DNA from: Mesonia sp. HuA40
GTDB taxonomy: Bacteria > Bacteroidota > Bacteroidia > Flavobacteriales > Flavobacteriaceae
Length of the DNA: 64,000 nucleotides
Assembly: GCF_008017835.1 (NCBI RefSeq)
Contig: NZ_VRLT01000029.1
Location: 124,001-188,000, forward strand
Reading direction: 5' to 3'
Under the pieces are notes generated by a model, which ran no database searches, had not been told where the DNA came from, and worked only from the letters and a program-made list of their open reading frames with translations. Positions 45,675 to 53,814 of this stretch are shown piece after piece; position 1 is the first letter of the stretch; each line of letters starts with the position of its first letter. Position numbers and translations under genes: made by a program.

Positions 45675-46090
45675 AGCTCTTTTTCGTTAGTTTGACTCAA
45701 TTCCTTTTCTAATGCTTGATCAACTGTTTGTTTTAAATTATCGTCATTAAAAAACTCTTTAGATAATTTTTTAAGAATCAATTTATCAAAGAGGTTTTTT
45801 CCTAGGGTTAGAAAATAAAGTACCACAAGGGCGTAAAAAGCCGCAACAATAAAATAACCAAGACTTAGAGCACCCATACTTTCTCCAATTAGTATAGCTA
45901 CAGCCACAGAGAAAAAAGATAAAAAAAGTAGACCAATACCACCTACCACCAGCAATTTAACCAGCATAGCGGATGTTCTACTCATTTTTTTAAAAATATC
46001 TAATTTATAGTAAGCAATCTGGCTCTCTATATAATTCTTAATATTTTCGTTGAGTTCATTAATATGATCAGATAAATGGTTTACCCCCAT
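45671..46090 (-). CDS. Phage-holin-3_6 family (holin-like) membrane protein
   Basis: A 139 aa protein with an amphipathic N-terminal helix (LSDHINELNENIKNYIESQIAYYKLDIFKKMS) and two transmembrane helices (about 45-68 and 73-97), then a charged tail. This is the layout of the chromosomal Phage_holin_3_6 family, which is not viral but accompanies YtxH in envelope-stress operons. Ends overlap the DUF6327-like gene and it follows ytxH by 2 bp. Confidence 0.82.
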   Translation of the reverse strand: MGVNHLSDHINELNENIKNYIESQIAYYKLDIFKKMSRTSAMLVKLLVVGGIGLLFLSFFSVAVAILIGESMGALSLGYFIVAAFYALVVLYFLTLGKNLFDKLILKKLSKEFFNDDNLKQTVDQALEKELSQTNEKEL

Positions 46091-46092
46091 AA

Positions 46093-46446
46093 TTAGGCGT
46101 TGGCTTTTTTACCTCCTACTTCTTTTTGAAGCTGAGCATTTTTTTTGCGCAATTCTTCTAATTTAGCTTCCATAGCAACCAAAATATCATCGGCTTTATA
46201 ACTAGCAGAAGACAATGTTTCTTCTAGGCGAGTTTCAAAATTAGTTTTAGCTTTTTGAGCAGATTCACTTAAATTCTTAGAAGTTTCCTCTAATTGCTTA
46301 TCTAGTTTTGCTTTAGCTTTTTTGGCCTCTTTATTTATCTTTTTACGGGTGTTTACCCCTTTATCTGGTGCGTAAAGTAAACCTAAGCCTGCTCCTATCG
46401 CTGCTCCTGTAAGTAATGCTAAAATGGTATTTCCTGTATTTGCCAT
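46093..46446 (-). CDS. YtxH domain-containing protein
   Basis: A 117 aa protein with an N-terminal glycine-rich membrane helix (TILALLTGAAIGAGLGLLYAPDKG; the GLLYAPxxG signature is diagnostic of YtxH) followed by a long charged coiled coil (KKINKEAKKAKAKLDKQLEET and so on). Homologues are general-stress proteins attached to the membrane. First gene of the three-gene unit, with a -7 box at 46476-46483. Confidence 0.9.
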   Translation of the reverse strand: MANTGNTILALLTGAAIGAGLGLLYAPDKGVNTRKKINKEAKKAKAKLDKQLEETSKNLSESAQKAKTNFETRLEETLSSASYKADDILVAMEAKLEELRKKNAQLQKEVGGKKANA

Positions 46447-46475
46447 GATGATTAGATTTAAAATTTATAATTGCT

Positions 46476-46483
46476 CAAATTTA
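46476..46483 (-). promoter_or_regulatory. -7 promoter element of the ytxH operon
   Basis: Minus strand TAAATTTG, matching TANNTTTG, 29 bp before the YtxH start; it lies directly after the glnS terminator. Confidence 0.45.
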
Positions 46484-46489
46484 ACAGAA

Positions 46490-46519
46490 AACCCATCATT
46501 TATGTGTTAATGATGGGTT
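46490..46519 (-). terminator. Terminator of glnS
   Basis: AACCCATCATT / AATGATGGGTT, a perfect 11 bp stem with an 8-base loop, 27 bp after the glnS stop, followed on the minus strand by a T-rich tail. Confidence 0.75.
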
Positions 46520-46546
46520 AATAGTTTAAAATTTATTATAAATTAT

Positions 46547-48226
46547 TTACTTATCAATCTTAGCCCAAGAGTCTCGTAAACCAACCGTTTTATTAAAAAT
46601 CAATTGGTTTTCTGAACTATCTTGATCAACACAAAAATAACCTATGCGTTGAAATTGATAATGCTCTAGTTCTTTTGCCTTTTGAAGCGCCGGCTCTACA
46701 TATCCCGTAATTTTCTCTAAAGACTTAGGATTTATAAATTCTAAAAAGTCTTTTTCTTTATGAGCATCTGGAGTGGCATCGGTAAAAAGTCTATCATACA
46801 ATCGAATTTCGGCTGGTACCGCATGTTCTATAGAAACCCAATGTAAAGTACCTTTAACCTTTCGTTTTGATTCTGGCGTACCGCTACCGCTTCTACTTTT
46901 TGGATCATACGTACAATGCACCTCTACAATTTCTCCATTCTCGTCTTTAATTGCTTCGTTGGCCTGAATGATGTAAGCACTTTTTAAACGCACTTCTTTG
47001 CCCAATTTTAACCTAAAGAATTTACGGTTAGCTTCTTCTCTAAAATCTTCCTTTTCGATGTAAATTTCACGAGAAAAAGGTATAGTACGTGTTCCTGCTT
47101 GTTCATCTTCTGGATTATTCTCTGTTTCTAACCATTCTTCTTTCGCTTCATCATAGTTGGTAATAACTAATTTCAAAGGATCTAGAACACCCATTACACG
47201 AGTTGCGGTTTTGTTAAGATCTTCTCGAGCGCAAAATTCTAAATGGCTCATATCAATTACATTTTCGCGCTTACCTACTCCTATAGTTTCGGCAAATTTT
47301 CGAATGGAGTTAGGTGTATATCCGCGACGACGCAAACCAGAAATAGTAGGCATACGAGGATCATCCCAGGCCGTAACAATACCCTTTTCTACCAATTGGG
47401 CTAATTTACGCTTACTTACTACTGTATGACTTAAATTTCTACGAGCAAATTCTCTCTGCTTTGGTACAAAATCATTGGTTGTACTGATTTGTTGTAAGAA
47501 CCAATTGTATAATTCTCTGTGCGGAAGAAACTCAAGCGTACAAAAAGAATGCGAAATTTCTTCTATAAAATCGCTTTCACCATGCGCCCAATCGTACATA
47601 GGATAAATCTTCCAAGCATCTCCAGTACGGTGGTGTGGTTTATGTAGTGTTCTGTACATAACGGGATCGCGCATAAGCATATTTGGACTAGCCATATCTA
47701 TTTTAGCGCGTAATACGTGCTCGCCCTCTTTGGTTTTACCATTTTTCATGGCTTCAAAAAGTTCTAAATTCTCCTCTACACTACGCTCCCTATATGGACT
47801 CGCAGTACCCGCTTGGGTTGGGGTTCCTTTTTGTTGCGCCATAGCTTCAGATGTCTGACTATCTACATAAGCTTTACCGGCCTTAATAAGCTTTACCGCC
47901 CAATCATACAATTGCTGAAAATAGTCTGATGCATAGCATTCCTTTTCCCATTTAAAACCCAACCACTCTACATCTTTTCTTATGGCATTTACATAAGCGC
48001 TTTCTTCTTTAATGGGATTGGTATCATCAAACCGTAGATTTACGGGTGCATTGTAACGTAAACCTAACCCAAAATTTAGATTGATGGATGAGGCATGACC
48101 TATGTGAAGATAACCATTTGGCTCAGGTGGAAAACGAAATTTTAACTCCTCCTTTTTATATCCGTTTTGAAGATCTTCTTCTATGATTTGCTCTATGAAA
48201 TTCAATGATTTTTTTTCTTCTGTCAT
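46547..48226 (-). CDS. glnS: Glutamine--tRNA ligase
   Basis: Class Ic synthetase charging tRNA-Gln, 559 aa. FRFPPEPNGYLHIGHASSINLNFGL holds the HIGH motif; YDWAHGESDFIEEISHSFCTLEF and SHTVVSKRKLAQLV (KMSKS equivalent) follow; the C-terminal anticodon-binding beta-barrels are complete. I start at the ATG 48224-48226 (MTEEKKSLNF); an ATG 33 bp upstream encodes an unlikely hydrophobic leader and overlaps the -7 box (TAACTTTG, 48248-48255). Confidence 0.97.
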   Translation of the reverse strand: MTEEKKSLNFIEQIIEEDLQNGYKKEELKFRFPPEPNGYLHIGHASSINLNFGLGLRYNAPVNLRFDDTNPIKEESAYVNAIRKDVEWLGFKWEKECYASDYFQQLYDWAVKLIKAGKAYVDSQTSEAMAQQKGTPTQAGTASPYRERSVEENLELFEAMKNGKTKEGEHVLRAKIDMASPNMLMRDPVMYRTLHKPHHRTGDAWKIYPMYDWAHGESDFIEEISHSFCTLEFLPHRELYNWFLQQISTTNDFVPKQREFARRNLSHTVVSKRKLAQLVEKGIVTAWDDPRMPTISGLRRRGYTPNSIRKFAETIGVGKRENVIDMSHLEFCAREDLNKTATRVMGVLDPLKLVITNYDEAKEEWLETENNPEDEQAGTRTIPFSREIYIEKEDFREEANRKFFRLKLGKEVRLKSAYIIQANEAIKDENGEIVEVHCTYDPKSRSGSGTPESKRKVKGTLHWVSIEHAVPAEIRLYDRLFTDATPDAHKEKDFLEFINPKSLEKITGYVEPALQKAKELEHYQFQRIGYFCVDQDSSENQLIFNKTVGLRDSWAKIDK

Positions 48227-48247
48227 AATCTTTAAAATGATAAGTAG

Positions 48248-48255
48248 CAAAGTTA
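48248..48255 (-). promoter_or_regulatory. -7 promoter element of glnS
   Basis: Minus strand TAACTTTG, 21 bp before the chosen glnS start; matches TANNTTTG. Confidence 0.5.
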
Positions 48256-48418
48256 TCAAAAATTAAAACGTACTAGATTGTTCTCATGAAAGTATTTTAA
48301 AAATTTAGTCTTTAATGCCTTCACTTGTTTTAGACCGATTATATTTTGGAACTAAATTACTTGTAGATTACCTATTGGTAGTTGATAGTTTAATTAAACC
48401 CAAAGATATTGAGGTAAG
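48256..48418. other. Part of the glnS-folB intergenic stretch without a clear gene
   Basis: Between glnS and the broken membrane-protein gene I see only a 43-codon plus-strand open frame (48315-48446, MPSLVLDRLYF...), overlapping that gene's 3' end. It has no promoter or family resemblance I can name; it may be a remnant. The rest is AT-rich and empty. Confidence 0.35.
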
Positions 48419-48645
48419 CTATTCGATTGTTTTAGATCTTTTGTAATAGGCTATTGGATATAGTATTAATATAAGCATTACTATTGTAAATATTATCCAA
48501 TCGATTATATGGTAATGACTATATTCTTGATCTTTTATAAAAACATATAATCCATATAAATTAAATGGTGTTATAATTAAATTAAATAAAATATAAATGT
48601 GAATTTATTAAAAAGTAATTTATCTAACGCCTCATTAATTTTCAT
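48419..48645 (-). pseudogene. Small two-helix membrane protein gene broken by a 5 bp duplication
   Basis: Translation starts at ATG 48643-48645 (MKINEALDKLLFNKFTFIFYLI) and stops early. The reading frame continues in another phase for about 50 further codons, ending YYKRSKTIE at 48419. The shift falls exactly at a tandem ATTAA-ATTAA (48576-48585); removing one copy gives one continuous 73-codon frame with two hydrophobic helices (about 15-35 and 47-67). I do not recognise the family. It could be a young pseudogene, a phase-variable gene, or an assembly error. Confidence 0.55.
48576..48585. repeat. 5 bp tandem duplication (ATTAA x2)
   Basis: Two exact ATTAA copies; deleting one restores the frame of the small membrane protein gene on the minus strand. 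Confidence 0.7.
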
Positions 48646-48758
48646 AAAATGGCTTCTAATTTATTATCCAAAATAATTTAAAATACAAATATTCTAAAAA
48701 AAACATCATCCTAACTGGAAGAACATTCTTTAAAAGAATAATTTCATTTAAAAATAAG

Positions 48759-48785
48759 TTGAAAAAATAAATGCTTGTATCTTCG
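48759..48785 (+). promoter_or_regulatory. Probable promoter of folB
   Basis: TTG at 48759-48761, 16 bp spacer, TATCTTCG at 48778-48785 (one mismatch from TANNTTTG), 13 bp before the GTG start. It overlaps the upstream TTG that would otherwise extend FolB. Confidence 0.5.
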
Positions 48786-48798
48786 TAAAAAAAATATT

Positions 48799-49155
48799 GT
48801 GGGGATTATAAAATTAAATAACATTCGCGTTTACGCACATCACGGGTGTTTAACAGAAGAAGGTAAAATAGGGAGCGATTATAGAGTAGATTTAAAAGTG
48901 AAAGCAGATTTAGCTCCATCCGCTTTAAGCGATGAACTTAGCGATACCGTAGATTATGTTCATTTAAACAAAATTGTAAAAGAAGAAATGGCCATTCGTT
49001 CTAAATTATTAGAACACGTGGCTCAACGTATTTTAGACCGTATTTTTACTGATTTAAAACAAGTTACTAAAGCAGAAGTAAGTGTAGCTAAAGTAAATCC
49101 GCCACTTGGTGGTGATGTAGCATCGGTAAGTATCACTTTAAAGGCTAAACGATAA
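48799..49155 (+). CDS. folB: Dihydroneopterin aldolase
   Basis: Folate-pathway enzyme cleaving dihydroneopterin to 6-hydroxymethyl-dihydropterin and glycolaldehyde; 118 aa, normal length. IRVYAHHGCLTEEGKIGSDYRVDL carries the catalytic Glu region, SDTVDYVHLNKIV the substrate loop, LLEHVAQRILDRIF and VAKVNPPLGGDVASVSI the Lys of the active site. The start is GTG at 48799 (read as MGIIKLNNIRVYA, as in relatives); an in-frame TTG at 48775 lies within the promoter. Followed by tRNA-Cys. Confidence 0.93.
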   Translation: MGIIKLNNIRVYAHHGCLTEEGKIGSDYRVDLKVKADLAPSALSDELSDTVDYVHLNKIVKEEMAIRSKLLEHVAQRILDRIFTDLKQVTKAEVSVAKVNPPLGGDVASVSITLKAKR

Positions 49156-49188
49156 TTTGTTTTTATAGATTTTTTTTCATTACATTTG
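49156..49188 (+). promoter_or_regulatory. Promoter of tRNA-Cys
   Basis: TTTG at 49156-49159, 21 bp spacer, TACATTTG at 49181-49188; the tRNA starts 15 bp later. Confidence 0.65.
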
Positions 49189-49202
49189 CACTGCAATGAT
49201 AA

Positions 49203-49273
49203 GGTGCCGTGGCCGAGTGGCTAGGCAGTGGTCTGCAACACCATCTACAGCGGTTCGAATCCGCTCGGCACCT
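49203..49273 (+). tRNA. tRNA-Cys(GCA)
   Basis: A 71 nt cloverleaf: acceptor stem GGTGCCG/CGGCACC, D-arm GGCCGAGTGGCTAGGCA, anticodon loop CTGCAAC (anticodon GCA, Cys), T-arm with GGTTCGAATCC and discriminator T. CCA is not encoded. Own promoter upstream and a strong hairpin downstream. Confidence 0.97.
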
Positions 49274-49278
49274 CAAAA

Positions 49279-49310
49279 AAAAAAGCAACAATTTAAATTG
49301 TTGCTTTTTT
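49279..49310. terminator. Terminator after tRNA-Cys
   Basis: AAAAAAGCAACAATTT / AAATTGTTGCTTTTTT, a perfect palindrome with T-run, 6 bp after the tRNA; may also serve the convergent LysE gene. Confidence 0.85.
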
Positions 49311-49323
49311 TGTTTTCATTTAA

Positions 49324-50019
49324 TTATTCTTGCGGTAAAGTATATTCAACATCCTTTTCAAAGCTATTGAGCTCCTCGGGGAAAATACCTCTACCCACCA
49401 GAACCAGCCCAAAAACTATAATGAGTAAACTTATTATCTTTTTGATAGAAATTATTCTTTTTGGGGTTAATTTATGATTCAATCTTTTGGCTAATAGAAT
49501 CTTTAACAAATCAACCACAAAATAACTCAATAATACACTGGCAAAGAAAACCAATAATTTATCGGGTTGCATATCTAATTGGGGACCAAAAATTATGATT
49601 AATCCCAGCCAAAATCCCAACACGCCAATATTTACAAAGTTGAGTAGAAATCCTTTTGCAAAAAGCCCAGCAATATCACTCTTTTTTAATTGGCGTACCT
49701 CATTATCATTATGTGTATTTACTGCTTTTTTACCTTTTATATAGGTAATTAATCCATAGGTAATAAGAATACCTCCGCCAAAAATAAAAAGAGCAGGATC
49801 ATCTTTAATACTATTTAAAAGTTTACTGGTACTAAAATAGGCAATGCATAGAAAGACAATATCAGCTACAATTACGCCTATATCAAAAGATATAGCCGCT
49901 CTAAATCCTTTTAAAGCTGCTGTTTCGAGTAAAACAAAAAAAACGGGACCTAATAAAAAAGCTAAAAAAAAGCCTAAGGGTATCGCTTTCAAAATAATAT
50001 CTATCATACTTGCAAGCAT
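49324..50019 (-). CDS. LysE-family translocator
   Basis: A 231 aa inner-membrane exporter of the LysE/RhtB type with six hydrophobic segments. The N-terminus contains IPLGFFLAFLLGPVFFVLLETAALKGFRAAI, with the GPVFF variant of the family GP-motif in helix 1. Substrates of relatives are amino acids or small solutes; not determinable here. Two ATGs are possible (50017-50019, or four codons in at 50005-50007). A TACCTTTG box at 50030-50037 lies so close that the mRNA would have almost no leader. Confidence 0.87.
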   Translation of the reverse strand: MLASMIDIILKAIPLGFFLAFLLGPVFFVLLETAALKGFRAAISFDIGVIVADIVFLCIAYFSTSKLLNSIKDDPALFIFGGGILITYGLITYIKGKKAVNTHNDNEVRQLKKSDIAGLFAKGFLLNFVNIGVLGFWLGLIIIFGPQLDMQPDKLLVFFASVLLSYFVVDLLKILLAKRLNHKLTPKRIISIKKIISLLIIVFGLVLVGRGIFPEELNSFEKDVEYTLPQE

Positions 50020-50029
50020 CTATCTTGTA

Positions 50030-50037
50030 CAAAGGTA
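50030..50037 (-). promoter_or_regulatory. -7 promoter element of the LysE gene
   Basis: Minus strand TACCTTTG, a perfect TANNTTTG box 10 bp before the first ATG. Confidence 0.5.
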
Positions 50038-50047
50038 AGCAACTGAT

Positions 50048-50728
50048 TTATTTTAAAGAGATGCTTCCGCCAAAGCTTGCCTTTTTATTCAGGCTTTTGG
50101 GTTTGCCATAAATTAGAATATTACCTCCAGTACTGGCTTTTGCGTCACAGGCTTCTGTGGCATGTACGCGCGCCAATCCTCCAGCATTAATTTCTACAGT
50201 AGTTTTTTTGCTTATTAAACCCTGGCCATCATATTCTCCACCTGTTCTTACTTTAACTATCTGGTCTTCTGCTAAACCTTTGGCAGTTAAAATTCCGCCA
50301 GTTACCGCTTTCAATCTTAAAGTTTTTACATCAACATCTACTACTTTTATTTCACTACCTTCTTGTACTTTTAGATGCAGCTCTGGCTGATTTATTTTCT
50401 CTGCATAGATATAAGCGCCTTCATTAGCATCTAAAATCACAGGATTTTTAGCATAGACATCTATTTGTATATCCTCATCTTCCCAAAGATTTTTTAAGGT
50501 CGATTTAATTTTTAAAACTCCTTCTTCTACAAATATTGAAATATCATCTGGATTTCCCGCATTTATTTCAACTCGATTGGTTTCTGCTATTTTTACTTGT
50601 ACGTGAATTTTACTAAAAACTTTTATCTCTTTGAATTCATCTACTTCAAATTTTTTTTGGGCCTTTAGAATTTGAGGATTCAGCGTCGCCAACAATAAAA
50701 TAACAAATACTCCTATTACATTTTTCAT
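50048..50728 (-). CDS. DUF2807 (GIN domain) exported protein
   Basis: A 226 aa secreted protein. Signal peptide about 1-24 (MKNVIGVFVILLLATLNPQILKAQ), then the DUF2807/putative auto-transporter adhesin head GIN domain: VDEFKEIKVFSKIHVQVKIAETNRVEINAG, and repeated glycine-rich beta-helix turns (TGGILTAKGLAEDQIVKVRTGGEYDG, INAGGLARVHATEACDAKASTGGNILIYGKPKSLNKKASFGGSISLK). Probably a surface or periplasmic beta-helix protein. The ATG at 50726-50728 is chosen because of the signal peptide; it lies 10 bp after the rnr stop. Confidence 0.88.
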   Translation of the reverse strand: MKNVIGVFVILLLATLNPQILKAQKKFEVDEFKEIKVFSKIHVQVKIAETNRVEINAGNPDDISIFVEEGVLKIKSTLKNLWEDEDIQIDVYAKNPVILDANEGAYIYAEKINQPELHLKVQEGSEIKVVDVDVKTLRLKAVTGGILTAKGLAEDQIVKVRTGGEYDGQGLISKKTTVEINAGGLARVHATEACDAKASTGGNILIYGKPKSLNKKASFGGSISLK

Positions 50729-50738
50729 ATTAATTGAA

Positions 50739-52931
50739 TTAAGATTCGGCATGACCTAATAAGTGAAAATCAAGATGTCTTTTAATTACATCGGCTTCTT
50801 TAACTTTTACCAAAACATCATCTCCTAATTGATACACATTTTTAGAATTTCTCCCAACCACAGCAAAATTTTCTGGGTCATAATCGTAGTGGTCATCATT
50901 TAAATCGCGCAAGCGCACCATTCCTTCACATTTATTCTCTTGTACTTCAATATAAATACCCCATTCGGTTACACCAGAAATAACGCCTAAAAAGGTTTCG
51001 TCTTGGTGGTTTTTCATAAACTTTACTTGCATATATTTGATTGAATCGCGTTCTGCTTGTGTGGCAAAATTCTCCATGTCGCTACAATGATTGCATCGAT
51101 CTTCATAAACTTCATCGTCTGGACTAGGTTTTTGATCTAAATAATGCTGCAATAAACGATGTGCCATAATATCTGGGTAACGTCTAATAGGGGAAGTAAA
51201 GTGACTATATGCATCAAAAGCTAAGCCGTAGTGACCGATGTTTTTTGTACTATAATAAGCCTTACTCATACTTCTAATGGTAAGCGTATCAACCAGATTT
51301 TGTTCTTTTTTACCTTGTACTTCTTCTAGCAATCCGTTTAAGGAATTAGAAATAGCTTTAGGACTACTCAAATTAAGTTTGTAACCAAATTTAGCGACTA
51401 AAGTCTCTAAAGAAGCTAATTTTTCATCGTTAGGTTCATCGTGGCAGCGGTATATAAAAGTTTTCTTTGGTTCTTGTTTAGCGATAAATTCGGCTACTTT
51501 TTTATTGGCCAACAACATGAATTCTTCAATTAATTTATTGGCGTCTTTCGCGGTTTTGAAAAATACACCTAAAGGTTCATTATCTTCATCTAAATTGAAT
51601 TTAACTTCAACTTTATCAAAAGAAATCGCACCCGATTGCATACGTTTTTTACGTAAAATTTTAGCTAATTTGTCTAGACTCAATATCGCTTCCACCACCC
51701 TTGAATCGGCTTCATAGCTTTCGCCTTCAATTGCAATCTCTGCCGGTATATTAGCCTGTTTAGTTTCAATAATATGCTGTGCCTCTTCATAAGCAAAACG
51801 GGCGTCGCTATAGGTGACCGTTCTTCCGAACCATTGATTAATTACTTTGGCTTGTGCATTGAGTTCAAAAATAGCCGAAAAAGTAAATTTTTCCTCGTGA
51901 GGTCGCAAAGAACAAGCTTTATTTGATAAAATTTCTGGTAACATGGGAATTACACGGTCAACTAAATAAATAGAAGTAGCCCTTTCGTATGCTTCATCAT
52001 CTAAAGGGGTATTGGGTTGTACATAATGCGAAACATCGGCAATATGAATCCCTATTTCTACATTTCCATTTTCAAGAGTTCTAAAACTCAAAGCATCATC
52101 AAAGTCTTTGGCATCTTTAGGATCTATAGTAAAAGTTAGCACCTCACGTAAATCTCTTCTTTTACTAATTTCTTGTTGGGTGATACTTGTATCTAGCTGT
52201 TGTGCAAATCTTTCTACTTCTTCCGGAAATTCAGACGCAATATCATTCGTGGCTAAAATACCCTTCATTTCTGTTTCGTGTTCTCCGGGTTTACCCAAAA
52301 CTTCTATGATTTTCCCTAGTGGTGAATCTCCTTTCTTCTTCCATTCTTGAAGTTCAACCAAAACCAACATTCCATTTTCTGCTTTATCCAGTTGATCTTT
52401 GCCTATAAAAATATCGGTATACATTTTAGGATCATTTACTACAACGAAGCCAAAATTCTCTTGTTTGGTCAAGGTACCTACAAATTTTGTTTTATTGCGT
52501 TTAACAATTTCAACCACTTCACCTTCGCTCCTTCTATTTCTTCTTTTGTTATAGATATAAATTTTTACCAAATCTCCATCTAAAGCTTTGTTAAGCTGAT
52601 TATTGGGCACAAAAACATCATTGTCTTCATTTTCGAGCACAATATAAGCATCACCCTTTGAAGTCATGTCAACTACACCCTGGTAATAATTATGCTGTAA
52701 ATTGATTTGAAATTTTCCTCGATCAACAGCTAGAATATCTTTTTTCCCAGCTAATTGATTGAGTTTTTTAATGATTTGATTTCTACCTGAAGCATCATTT
52801 ACCTTTAACTTAGCCGCAATTTGCTTGTAATTAAAAGTTTTTTCAGGATGTTCACGCAAAATGCTTAAAATCTTTTGAGATAGATTATTTATTTTATTTT
52901 GAGAGGATTTTTTCTTTTTTCTTTTTGTCAT
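50739..52931 (-). CDS. rnr: Ribonuclease R
   Basis: A 3'-5' exoribonuclease of 730 aa degrading structured RNA. A helix-turn-helix-like N-terminus (LSQKILSILREHPEKTFNYKQIAAKL), two cold-shock-type OB domains, the RNB catalytic domain with FTIDPKDAKDFDDALSF near residue 270 (metal-binding Asp residues), ADVSHYV and the later HFTSPIRRYPDIMAHRLLQ, and a C-terminal S1 domain. Divergent from the AT-rich intergenic stretch; promoter at 53005-53033. Confidence 0.97.
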   Translation of the reverse strand: MTKRKKKKSSQNKINNLSQKILSILREHPEKTFNYKQIAAKLKVNDASGRNQIIKKLNQLAGKKDILAVDRGKFQINLQHNYYQGVVDMTSKGDAYIVLENEDNDVFVPNNQLNKALDGDLVKIYIYNKRRNRRSEGEVVEIVKRNKTKFVGTLTKQENFGFVVVNDPKMYTDIFIGKDQLDKAENGMLVLVELQEWKKKGDSPLGKIIEVLGKPGEHETEMKGILATNDIASEFPEEVERFAQQLDTSITQQEISKRRDLREVLTFTIDPKDAKDFDDALSFRTLENGNVEIGIHIADVSHYVQPNTPLDDEAYERATSIYLVDRVIPMLPEILSNKACSLRPHEEKFTFSAIFELNAQAKVINQWFGRTVTYSDARFAYEEAQHIIETKQANIPAEIAIEGESYEADSRVVEAILSLDKLAKILRKKRMQSGAISFDKVEVKFNLDEDNEPLGVFFKTAKDANKLIEEFMLLANKKVAEFIAKQEPKKTFIYRCHDEPNDEKLASLETLVAKFGYKLNLSSPKAISNSLNGLLEEVQGKKEQNLVDTLTIRSMSKAYYSTKNIGHYGLAFDAYSHFTSPIRRYPDIMAHRLLQHYLDQKPSPDDEVYEDRCNHCSDMENFATQAERDSIKYMQVKFMKNHQDETFLGVISGVTEWGIYIEVQENKCEGMVRLRDLNDDHYDYDPENFAVVGRNSKNVYQLGDDVLVKVKEADVIKRHLDFHLLGHAES

Positions 52932-53004
52932 AGTATCTATTTACTTGGATAAAAGTAAAGTATATAAACGAATGCTAAGAATATTTTATATAAACTTTTG
53001 TATT

Positions 53005-53033
53005 CAAAGATAAAAAACAATTAAATGCCTCAA
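53005..53033 (-). promoter_or_regulatory. Promoter of rnr
   Basis: On the minus strand TTG (53031-53033), 18 bp spacer, TATCTTTG (53005-53012). Long 5' leader of about 65 nt before the rnr ATG. Confidence 0.6.
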
Positions 53034-53095
53034 CTTTACGTAAAAATAACTAATAGTTAAACTCTTAACAATGTTAAATAAATGCAAAAAAATTG

Positions 53096-53103
53096 TATTT
53101 TTG
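53096..53103 (+). promoter_or_regulatory. -7 element before the 30-codon peptide gene
   Basis: TATTTTTG, matching TANNTTTG, 29 bp before the ATG of the small peptide gene. Confidence 0.45.
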
Positions 53104-53132
53104 AGGTATACATTATAAACAATCAATTTTTG

Positions 53133-53225
53133 ATGTCTAAAAGTAAAAAATATCTTTTCTTATTTATTCTCATTTTTATTTTGGGCTATCTAAGTATTTT
53201 CTTTTCGATTAATGCCATTTTCTAA
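53133..53225 (+). CDS. Candidate small membrane peptide, 30 aa
   Basis: ATG followed by 30 codons, reading MSKSKKYLFLFILIFILGYL and then SIFFSINAIF before TAA. A basic start (KSKK) precedes one hydrophobic helix of about 20 residues, the pattern of a real single-span membrane peptide, and a -7 box lies 29 bp upstream. I know no family for it. Low base complexity of AT-rich DNA can produce such frames by chance, so it is a candidate only. Confidence 0.4.
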   Translation: MSKSKKYLFLFILIFILGYLSIFFSINAIF

Positions 53226-53814
53226 ATAGGTAGTTTTAGTCTATCTCTTTTTTTTTAAGTTTAATTCGGGTTCTTTTTCTCTTTAGCCAACTTATCAACA
53301 TTCTATTGTATTATTATTTTCTTCTTATTTAAATTTAAAAAAAAATGATGATTATTATTGTTTGTGAATAGCGGTATAATTTTACATATCATTTTTTTGA
53401 ATTATCATTAAACACAAAACTTAAACTAAATTCCTTGCATTTGTTAATAGTAAAATATTGATTTATATAGTTTTCGACTCACTTGTTAACAGTTGTTAAT
53501 AAGTAAAATAACAATAGAATGTTTATTAAAGATTTTGAAAAAACATGTTGATAAGTGTGAAATTATAGCCTAAAACTTTTTCTAAAAAATAAATAACTTT
53601 ACTTGACTTTGATAATTAAACGCTCATATTGAAATAATAATGGAATAACCAAAAATAAGTTTTAAGAAAATATTAGCACTTATCAACAAAAAAGGTGAAT
53701 TATTAATTGCTTTAAGCTGAAGTGTTTATCATTTTTAATTAACACACCTGTAAATAGTCATTCTGGTTGAAAAACTTCATACCTTTGCCTCTATCAACAA
53801 CACAAAATTTTATT
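53226..53814. other. oriC: Gene-free AT-rich stretch with DnaA-box cluster (candidate oriC)
   Basis: No gene here. It contains three exact TTATCAACA nonamers (53292-53300 plus; 53546-53554 minus; 53680-53688 plus) and a TTATTAACA (53494-53502 minus), close to the DnaA-box consensus TTATNCACA, with AT-rich tracts between them that could serve as an unwinding element. The flanking genes rnr and rpiB diverge. Two parS sites lie about 15-17 kb to the left. Origin function is inferred, not shown. Confidence 0.55.
53780..53787 (+). promoter_or_regulatory. -7 promoter element of rpiB
   Basis: TACCTTTG, a perfect TANNTTTG box 27 bp before the rpiB ATG; it overlaps an upstream alternative frame, supporting the shorter protein. 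Confidence 0.55.

Noticed and set aside
48315-48446. 43-codon plus-strand frame MPSLVLDRLYF...
   Set aside because: No promoter, no recognised family, and it overlaps the better-supported broken gene on the other strand; noted only as a possible remnant.
49196-49477. 93-codon plus-strand open frame
   Set aside because: It runs through tRNA-Cys and its terminator; no protein-like features.
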